Below, in pieces: positions 1 to 7,900 of a stretch of DNA of 64,000 nucleotides. Made by a program: the position numbers and the translations under genes. Origin of the DNA: Schizochytrium sp. CCTCC M209059 (Eukaryota; Sar; Bigyra; Thraustochytrida; Thraustochytriidae); NCBI GenBank assembly GCA_000818945.1, contig KN805421.1:68842-132841 (forward strand), in the 5' to 3' direction. Under the pieces are notes generated by a model. It ran no database searches. It was not told the origin of the DNA and worked only from the letters and a program-made list of their open reading frames with translations. Positions within the stretch are counted from its first letter, which is position 1. Every line of letters begins with the position of its first letter.

Positions 1-1707
1 ACTCATGCTTGTATTGCCCGTGGCCTCAACAATGCGCTTGAATGCCCGCTCATACTCATCAATCCGTTCTGCCTTTTGCGAAATGTCATGCTGCAGACGC
101 AGCTGCTTCAGCTTGTTGGTAATGACTTTTCGTTGCAGGTTCTGCTCGCCTTCGGCGTCCAGATCGCCCTTGACTTGTGCAATGATGGCCGTCTTTTGGG
201 CAATTTGCTGCTCTCGAAACTGTAAGATCTCCTCTGTCTCACGCATGATTTGTCTTCGTGCCTCTACTCGATCTGCCCACTCAGCTTCCTCTTGCTCTGC
301 CTGCCGCTGCACCCTTTCCAGGTCTGCTGCCGCAACACGTTCATTGTTGAGTGCCTCGCGCAGAGAAATATTGTAGGTGCCAAGCTCTTTTTCCAAACCT
401 TCGTTGACGCGCTTGAGGTCCTCGATTCGCGTGTCATTCACGAGCTTATTGCGCTGTAATCGTTCCGCCATATGGTTCAAGGTTTTTATGTACCCAAGCC
501 GCATATCAGCCGCCCGCTTCAGTCGATCGAGCTCCTGCGCCTGTTTCTGATTGACAAGCCCGTTCAGCTCCATCATGTTATCCACTTCCTTGGCCTCCTC
601 TACTTGGCGCTGCAAGTCTGCAAGCGTCTCCGTCAAAACTGCCACGCGCTCTGTACTTCGTGCCATCTCCTGCTTGCGAAGATTAAAGTCGCGATGAAGC
701 TCGTGCAAATATTGGTGTTGAATGTGCACTTCCTGCTGCTTTACTGCAGTCAGAGCGCTCTCGTTTGGGGCGGGCTTCCGCGGAGAACTAGCTCCAGGCG
801 TCATCCTGGGGCTCGTTGCGGTTGCGGGCTCCGCCGTTGTTGAGATGGCCGGTGACGCAATCATCTTCGCATCTCCACTTTTCAACTTTAGCCTGTTTCC
901 TAAACTCTTTGCGGCAGGTGAATCGCATTGGTTGAGGTCGTTAGGATCCCAACGACCGAGCTCTCCGTCAGCCTCTTCGTGTACTTTTTGTGAGGAGGCC
1001 TGGCGTTTCTTGAAGTCCTCTCGGGATAGAACTGCACTTGATCGCGACGAGTCTTGACTCGCTTTCTGAATCTGGTGAGCGAGCTTATCGCTGAGTCTTG
1101 TCATGGATGCTGCAGCTGCGTTTGGCTCGCGAAGGTTGTTTCCGTGCCGTGGACTCGGACGATGCTGCGCTGCGGGCCGTCCCTCCGGTTTTACGGCGGG
1201 GACCATGACTTTGAGAGACCTTCCACTTTTCCCTTGGTGAGAACCTTGATCTGAGGGCGCTGACCCTGTAGATTTTGTGAGCTTGATTATTTGAGCAGGT
1301 GTCTCAAGCGTCGCGGCAGAATTTTCTTCTTCTTCTGCTTCTTTGTCATCCGTAGTCTGAAAGCCTTGCGTATCGTCATCGAAACTCTGGACAACATCTT
1401 TCTCGACGCTGTCCTTTACATTGTGTTCGATATCGACGGTCATTTTGAGTTCTTTGTGCTCTTCCCTGCCAAATGCTTCTTGATTTGTAGGCTCGGCGGC
1501 GGGGCTGGTGATACTCACAATAATATTTGTCACTGCGCCATTTGCCTCTGCCTCATTTGATTGTGAAGAAGCATCGACAGCACAATCAGGAGCGACAACG
1601 CTTGCTGCGCCATGTATCGATGCCGGAGTCCCTGCTATGGATGACAACATACTGCCCTCACAAGTTTCGTCCGCCGGACGCTCCACCGGGTCCTGGACTT
1701 CCTCCAT
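1..1707 (-). CDS. Coiled-coil protein resembling outer dynein arm docking subunits (3' end beyond window)
   Basis: Reading the minus strand from the ATG at 1707-1705 gives 569 uninterrupted codons that reach base 1 with no stop, so the C-terminus lies outside the window. Residues 1 to about 320 are low-complexity, acidic and Ser/Pro-rich. From about residue 325 onward the protein is a continuous, highly charged coiled coil. The last visible residues (YERAFKRIVEATGNTSMS) resemble the conserved 'F.RI...TG' stretch of the CCDC63/CCDC114/CCDC151 (ODA docking complex) family. Those proteins anchor outer dynein arms on axonemal doublet microtubules, which would suit an organism with flagellated zoospores. 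The coding call is solid because it is long, open and has consistent composition. The family name is tentative because coiled coils share superficial similarity and the C-terminal half is missing. Confidence 0.7.
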   Translation of the reverse strand, partial: MEEVQDPVERPADETCEGSMLSSIAGTPASIHGAASVVAPDCAVDASSQSNEAEANGAVTNIIVSITSPAAEPTNQEAFGREEHKELKMTVDIEHNVKDSVEKDVVQSFDDDTQGFQTTDDKEAEEEENSAATLETPAQIIKLTKSTGSAPSDQGSHQGKSGRSLKVMVPAVKPEGRPAAQHRPSPRHGNNLREPNAAAASMTRLSDKLAHQIQKASQDSSRSSAVLSREDFKKRQASSQKVHEEADGELGRWDPNDLNQCDSPAAKSLGNRLKLKSGDAKMIASPAISTTAEPATATSPRMTPGASSPRKPAPNESALTAVKQQEVHIQHQYLHELHRDFNLRKQEMARSTERVAVLTETLADLQRQVEEAKEVDNMMELNGLVNQKQAQELDRLKRAADMRLGYIKTLNHMAERLQRNKLVNDTRIEDLKRVNEGLEKELGTYNISLREALNNERVAAADLERVQRQAEQEEAEWADRVEARRQIMRETEEILQFREQQIAQKTAIIAQVKGDLDAEGEQNLQRKVITNKLKQLRLQHDISQKAERIDEYERAFKRIVEATGNTSMS

Positions 1708-2444
1708 TGTGTCTGTAGGGGGCAAGAACAACTAAAAAAGGTCAAGAGACCTGTCTCTCTTGTTGATCACAGTCAAGACTTGTGCGACCCACCCTATCGC
1801 GCGAGCGCCAACACGAGCGTGAGCGCTGCCCGTGTTGCTGCTTTGATTGCGCTTTTAACGCTACGATGATGATGATGATGCCGCTTCTCAATAGGTTGTT
1901 TGATCACAACTGTGTAAAGAGCATGTCCGTTGGGATTTATCGTGCACGAAAAAATGAATATGCTTGATGGAAGCCTGGAAGGTTTTCTTTAAAGGGCCAG
2001 ACCAATAGGCCTTGGCCAGACCAAGATAAAAGACCAAGACAATCGACCAAGATAAAAGACCAAGATAATAGACCAAGACAATAGACCAAGACCAAGACCA
2101 GGGCTAAGACAAAGGACCAAGACAAAAGACCAAGACAAAAGACCAAGACAAAAGACCAAGACCAAAGAATAAGGCCAAGTGCGAGACCAAAGAATAAGAC
2201 CAAGAGCAACAGCAGGAGCAACGGTAAGCGCGCGATGTAGTAACTAAAAGAAGAATCAATTTCTGTCTTACTAACCCTCATCGTCAATCAGAGAAAGGAA
2301 GAAAGAAAACGATCGATGAGATCTTTTTTAGATGATACTTCTTGTTAATTCCATCAGCAAGGTCGTCCACGAATCCATCTTCTTCAAGTCAGATTCATTT
2401 ACCTTTTTCGTTTGTTTTCTTTTCACTCCAGTGTTGATTTTACT
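1708..2444. other. Intergenic region between gene 5' end and aminotransferase 3' end
   Basis: No convincing gene. It is the upstream region of the docking-like gene on the left and the 3' flank of the aminotransferase on the right. Open frames here are short or are translations of the 13-bp tandem repeat at about 1999-2205. A short ATG-type (GAT)n run lies near 1865-1880. Confidence 0.6.
1999..2205. repeat. Degenerate ~13-bp tandem repeat (ACCAAGACAAAAG type)
   Basis: About 15 imperfect head-to-tail copies of a purine-rich unit close to GACCAAGACAAAA. Variants carry AAGATAAAAG, AAGACAATAG and AAGACCAAG. The middle (2110-2160) is nearly perfect and the edges are degenerate. On the minus strand the repeat stays open and reads as a Leu/Gly/Ser/Trp-rich pseudo-peptide. 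I treat that as an artefact of the repeat rather than a gene. Confidence 0.85.
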
Positions 2445-3653
2445 CTAAAGGACGGAGCGAATAGCCTTGGCGACGTGCTCGAGCTTGTCGCTGGTGAGAC
2501 CGGCGACACTGATGCGGCCGTTAGAGGGCATGTAAATGTGGTAGTTCTTCTCCATCGACGCCACCTGGTCGGCGCTGAGACCCGTAAAGGTGAACATGCC
2601 AATCTGATCCGTGATGAAGCTCCAGTCACCAGGAGCTCCAGTGGCCTCGATGGCCTCGCGGAGACCCTTGCGCATCGCGAGAATGCGGTCGACAATGCCC
2701 TTGAGCTCGACCTTCCACTCCTCGCGAAGCTTGGGGTCCGTAAGGATGAGCGCCGCGATGGCGGCACCGTGACGGGGCGGGTTCGAGTACATGGGGCGGA
2801 TCACGAGCTCAAGCTGGCTCATGACGCGCGTGCAGGCGCCAGCGGAGGGGCAGACGACGTTGAGCGCGCCGACGCGCTCGCCGTAGAGACCCATGTTCTT
2901 GCTGTACGACTGCGCCACCATCATCTGGTGGCCCTTGGACTCAAAGAGACGCACGGCGTAGGCGTCCTTGTCCACATCGCCAGAGGCAAAACCCTGGTAC
3001 GCCGAGTCGAAAAAGGGGAGCAGCTGGCGCTCGGTGAGCAGATCGACAATCTTTTCCCATTGCTCCGCGGTGGGGTCCACGCCAGTCGGGTTGTGCGCGC
3101 ACACATGCAGTACGACGACGCTGCCGGCCGGGGCCTGCTCGAGATCCTTCACCATGCCCTCAAAGTCGAGACCGCGCGTGGCCGGGTTCAGGTACGAGTA
3201 CTTGGCGGTCTCCAAACCGGCGTTGCCAAAGATCTTAAAGTGGTTGCCCCAGGTAGGGTTCGGGATGTACACCTTGGTGCCGGCAAAGTGGGTGGCGAGG
3301 AACTCGGCGCCCACGCGAAGTGCGCCGGTGCCGGAGAGCGCCTGCACGGTGGCCACGCGGCCCTCCTTGACGGACTTGGCGTCCGCACCAAAGCAGAACT
3401 CCTGCGTGGCCTGGCGGAACTTGACGTCGCCGGCGATGCCCAGGTACTCCTTGTTGCGCGAGGCGTCCTCCAGGATCGTCTTTTCGGCCTTGCGGACCAC
3501 CTCGAGCACGAGGGGCTTGCCTTGGGCATCGCGGTACGCGCCCACGGACACGTTCACTCTTTCCGGGGAGTCATCCGCCAGGAAGCGCGTCTTGACGCCC
3601 AGAATCGCATCGGGCGGGCCCTGCTCCACCTTTTCGAACGAGATGGGCGCCAT
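2445..3653 (-). CDS. Aspartate aminotransferase (class I, PLP-dependent)
   Basis: 402-residue protein that interconverts aspartate plus 2-oxoglutarate with oxaloacetate plus glutamate. All hallmarks are visible. The PLP lysine is K252 in SYSKNMGLYGERVG. Cofactor contacts are NPTG (188-191) and D216/Y219 in FFDSAYQGF. R260 binds phosphate, and the substrate carboxylate arginine is R380 in NGRISVAGL. Length is normal for a eukaryotic AspAT. The open frame continues 37 codons upstream but that segment merely translates the GT/GCAT microsatellite, so I start at the ATG of MAPISFEKV. No strong transit peptide is apparent with this start, so a cytosolic enzyme is likely. It is divergently arranged with the giant helicase gene across a 1.3-kb spacer containing the assembly gap. 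Confidence 0.96.
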   Translation of the reverse strand: MAPISFEKVEQGPPDAILGVKTRFLADDSPERVNVSVGAYRDAQGKPLVLEVVRKAEKTILEDASRNKEYLGIAGDVKFRQATQEFCFGADAKSVKEGRVATVQALSGTGALRVGAEFLATHFAGTKVYIPNPTWGNHFKIFGNAGLETAKYSYLNPATRGLDFEGMVKDLEQAPAGSVVVLHVCAHNPTGVDPTAEQWEKIVDLLTERQLLPFFDSAYQGFASGDVDKDAYAVRLFESKGHQMMVAQSYSKNMGLYGERVGALNVVCPSAGACTRVMSQLELVIRPMYSNPPRHGAAIAALILTDPKLREEWKVELKGIVDRILAMRKGLREAIEATGAPGDWSFITDQIGMFTFTGLSADQVASMEKNYHIYMPSNGRISVAGLTSDKLEHVAKAIRSVL

Positions 3654-3705
3654 CTTTATCTCCTGCTCCTGCTCGCTTGCTCCTTTCTTCTGCTCGCGCT
3701 CGCTG

Positions 3706-3764
3706 TGTGTGCATGTGCGTGTGTGTGTGCGTGTGTTTCCATGGGCATGCATGCATGCATGCAT
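3706..3764. repeat. (GT)n followed by (GCAT)n microsatellite
   Basis: Alternating GT/GC dinucleotides at about 3706-3736, then GCAT repeated about five times at 3745-3764. It lies just upstream of the aminotransferase ATG and creates a false N-terminal extension in that frame. Confidence 0.9.
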
Positions 3765-3960
3765 ACACGCGCGCGTGCATGTCTACCGTCAGTCTCCCCT
3801 CTTCTCCCTCGTCCGCCGTCGCCTCCGTGTCTCCGGTCCTCCCTCTCGGCGGCGTCCAGGATGGATATCGATCGATCTCGCCCGCGCAATCAGCCCCATC
3901 TCCATCTCCATCTCCAGCCCATCTCCGTCTCCGTCTCCAGCCCTTCCCGCCTCCGCCCTC

Positions 3961-4082
3961 NNNNNNNNNNNNNNNNNNNNNNNNNNNNNNNNNNNNNNNN
4001 NNNNNNNNNNNNNNNNNNNNNNNNNNNNNNNNNNNNNNNNNNNNNNNNNNNNNNNNNNNNNNNNNNNNNNNNNNNNNNNNNN
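3961..4082. other. Assembly gap (run of N)
   Basis: 122 consecutive N bases. The flanks are a CT/CCGT-rich low-complexity tract on the left and a GC-rich, CGCGGCGG-type segment on the right. A sequencing or assembly failure in extreme GC or tandem repeat is likely, and the true length is unknown. Confidence 0.98.
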
Positions 4083-4994
4083 GCGCGGCGGCAGCGGAGG
4101 CGCCGCGCGGGAGGCCGCGAGCGGAGGCCGCGCGCGGCTGCGCAGAGCCGCGCGGCGAGAAGCGCGGGCGGGCTCGACGCGTCGCGGGGCGTGCTCTCGC
4201 GCGCGCTCTCTTTGTCGACAATGGCTACGTATATACCAGGCCTATACCTTGCACATGGGAGCAAGAAGGAGATGATGGAGGAGAAGCAAGCGAACGAAGG
4301 GGGGCGGGCGGTTCACGGGGAGGGACGGGAGGGAAAGGAAAAGTAAGAAGGAAAGCTTTCATGTGTCGCCTTCGCTCCCACGGCAGCATCTTGGATTTTC
4401 TGCCCTGGTCATGGAGTGTGCATGTGTTGGGCAAATTGGATCGCGCACGTCTCGGAATCCTTTGACACATTCTCTCGCCACAATGTGACACAGCTCTTCA
4501 CACCAAATGCCTACCCTCCTCCTCCTCCTCCTCCTTATCATCATCATCATCACGATTATCGTTTTCGTGTCGCGTGTCTTATCTCACCGTCATCGTCATC
4601 GTCGTCGAGATCGCCTTGAGAGCGCCGCGCCCTCCAGAGCAGACAGACTCGGGCGAGAGACCAAACCCGAATCGCTTCGCTGCCGGATCCTCGCCGCCGC
4701 GACACGAGCTCGCACCGCGCGAGAGGGCACGGGGGCTCGGGAACTCCGCCCGGCGTGCACGGCGCCGTCTCGGTCGGCTCGGCGAAGCCGGCCGCGAGGA
4801 GGAACTCTCTCGACTCGTCGTCGAATCTTGCTTGTCCGAGGGCGCGACAGACGGCCGGCCTGGCGCGCGAGGGAGGCGGCGAAGGGCAGGCACGCGGACG
4901 GAAGGACAAGCAGACGGGCAGGAGGACAGACGTGCACGCCCCGCCGAGCCGGCACGAAGCCGCCGCGCAAGGAGCTCGCCCGAGAACCAAGGAG

Positions 4995-7900
4995 ATGGCG
5001 TCAACCGCGACGTCAATCCGTACGCCGCCGCCACCAGTATCCAGGTCGTCAAGGAAGACGATGATGGCAGCAGGGGCGCAGGAGACCGACGATGCCTTCG
5101 TGGAGCAGCTCGTGGCAAAGCTACGCGGGGACACCAAGCAGTCGAACTTTATGCGCAGCTATAACGACGCCAAGTCGCCGACGAAATTTGACCTCGCCCT
5201 GCTACGACATTGGCCCGCCCAGGAGGTCGTGGAGAGTCTCACGGGCGCCTCCGTCGAGACCGACCTCGCCACCGTTGTCATGCGCACGCTCCTCGATGAA
5301 GGCGAAATTGCACTCAAGATAAATGCAAAGCCACCCGGCCGCAGCACCGCTGCGCAACAGGCCGCGCGCCAACTCGACGCCCTCGCGCAGCGATGCAAGG
5401 CGGAACGCAAAGACTTTGGCGTCGATCTTTTGCGCCTTGGATTCCCACAGGTCGAGTGCTACGACGAAAAACTACAGCGCACCTATCTCTGTCCCCTTGT
5501 GCTTTGGAAGGTCCGTCTCGACGTTGTCAACGGCCGCTTCGTCCTCAAACGTGAATTCTCCGAGCCCTTTGAGCTCAACGACGCGCTCTGTCAGTTTCTT
5601 GCGACCGAGGCCGAGATCGAGCTCAAGGACACGCGTCTCTTTGATACCAAGGATGCCATCAACGACGTCGACCTGGAGAATCTCGTGGCGAGAATATCCC
5701 CCGGCATGGGTAAAGCTGTCGCGTCAACGCGCGACGAAATCATCGACGCCCTCCGCCGTGTCCAGGATCCCATGGACAAAGATTTACCAGAAGCGTTGCC
5801 AACGGCCCCCAAGTCCGCTCGAGCGCGCCCAACGAAAGCCACTGCGGGTGCCGGGTCGGGCAAAAAAGGGAAGCAAACTGCAGGTCATACGCCCGTTGTT
5901 CTCCGCATCGTCTGGGCCGCAGTTCTTGCTCTCTTTAAGACTGGCAACAACGCCATTCTTAAAGACCTCAGAGTGTATCAGCGCCAAGGCAAGCTCTCGC
6001 TGCAGCCAGAGCCTGTCCTCTCCGGGGCTCCTGGCTCCGTTGACATTCTGCACGGCGGCTTTGCTCTTGACCCTAGCCAGTTTGAGGCCGTGCGTCAGCT
6101 CGCCATGAGTCGTAATCTCGTCATCAATGGTCCGCCAGGAACCGGAAAATCACAGACCCTCGCCTCGGTCATTTCATGCGCTGGCGTCAATAGCCTGCGC
6201 GTTCTTGTCGTTTGTGAAAAGACAACAGCGCTCGAGATCCTGCAGCGCAAGCTCTCCGAGCTTCGCTGGAACAATTGGACCGGGGACAAATTCACAGCCT
6301 TCATTACAAGCGTGCAGGACCGCGAAGCACTCGTCACGCGAGCGCGCGCCAATCGAGTTGACGTTGATGCAATTCCGATGGAGAGTTTCCTCCACGAGGA
6401 AAAGCTCTTGCTACGAGACATTCGCCGTCTTGAAAAGATTATCGCCGCCGAGGAGCACAAGTTCTCGCGTCATTGTGAAATCAACAATGAGGTCGTCTCG
6501 TTCAATATGACCGTCAAGGAGGCCATTGCCTTTGTCATCCAGCGCAAACTCAATGGCGCAAAGTTGCTCGTCCCTCCCGCGGATGCCACATTTGTAGAGC
6601 GCGTCTTTGGCCAGGACCACATTATGCGCTTGGATCGCTGTCAGGAAAATCTCCCGAGCGATCTTGTGCGCGCGCTCTCTTTTTTGAGTTTTAGTTGTCT
6701 CGACATGGAAATCTTTGACGCTGACGTCATTGCAAGTCGCGCCGCCGATCTCATTGCTCGTCTAACCGCATTTCTCGAGGACCGCGAGGCTATTGTACAG
6801 GCTGCCAAAGCAGACTATGTCAAAGAACTTGGGGATGTCGTAGAGCTTTGGGAAAATCATCTCGAGGAGCTGAAAAGCATCGAGAAAAACATTTCGCAGA
6901 TTCCCGACGACGCGATTCAACGCGCTGACTCGCCCGCGTGGGCCGACGCCATCTTTTTCTGGAGACGCTCTTCCGACCAAACCCGGCTGCGGTACTTTGG
7001 GTCCGCGCTTGCCCGAATCGAGGAGGCCATTCGTCGTCAGGACGTCCAAAGCCAAGAACCAAATAATCCCCGACCCGAAGGTCTCATGGCTTCAGCTGCA
7101 GCTGTGGCGTCGGCCGCAGCTGCAGCGGCAACTGGCGGCGTACCATCTCGAGCATCGGCAGCACAGTCTCGATCGCAGCCGCTTGGCCAAGCCACGCGCA
7201 GCGGTAGCAGCACCAGCACCAGCACCAGCAACACCAACACCAACAACAAGAAGAAGAACAATAGCAGTACCACTAATGGAACCTCGAAGGCCAAGCGTGG
7301 ACTGACCTTTCCCACGAACTTTACGCTGTCAAATATTCCGCGCATCGTCGCGTGGTGCGAAAAGCACCACCAAAAACATTTAAAAGCGCTCCAAGAGGTA
7401 GAAAGCAAGCAACCCGCACGCGCATGGGAAGAACTCCCCGAAGTTCGTAGCAAATACCTTGCAAAGTTTCGCGCCATGAAAGAGGACATGAAAGAGGTGA
7501 TTCGCAAGAGCCCCTTTTGCACACAGCCAGCACTTGAAGCTCTCTTGACCTGCATCGACCTTCCTGGCAAAAAGGATGCCCTATGGGCTGTAGAAAAGGC
7601 GCTTGCCCCATTCCGCAGCGAAAATGTGGGCCGCTGGCGGCAGAGCTCTGACTCCATTGACAGCCTTCTCGAGCTCGGTATCGTGCAGCACGAAAGCTTC
7701 TTTGTCGAGTTCCTTGATGCAAGCAAGGCCGACAGACTCTCCTGGGGCACGCGTATCAAGCTGTGCGTGCTCGCGCATGAAGTCGAGAAAAAGTGTCGTG
7801 GCCTCATTACTTCTGACTTCGTGCTTGATCAGCTCAACGACGCGCTGATCGCCATTCAACAAAAGGTACAAATGCTCTTTTGCTTGCGGCAAGGCAAGGC

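Larger units (their letters stand above)
3654..4994. promoter_or_regulatory. Divergent promoter region between aminotransferase and helicase genes
   Basis: A 1.34-kb spacer from which the two flanking genes are transcribed outward. It holds a (GT)n/(GCAT)n microsatellite, a CT-rich tract, an assembly gap, an extremely GC-rich CpG segment (4083-4210), and a TACGTATATACC...CCTATACC element at 4225-4248 like those in other upstream regions of this window. A (CTC)n/(ATC)n stretch lies near 4515-4560. Long open frames across it are GC-driven. Calling it a promoter is inference from gene orientation. Confidence 0.5.

Noticed and set aside
1888..2287. Minus-strand frames rich in LGLLSW repeats
   Set aside because: Translation of the 13-bp tandem repeat; no conserved sequence and no context.
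2412..4346. 644-codon plus-strand frame across the aminotransferase
   Set aside because: Complement of the aspartate aminotransferase gene, extended through the N gap (X residues). GC-rich codon bias keeps antisense frames open.
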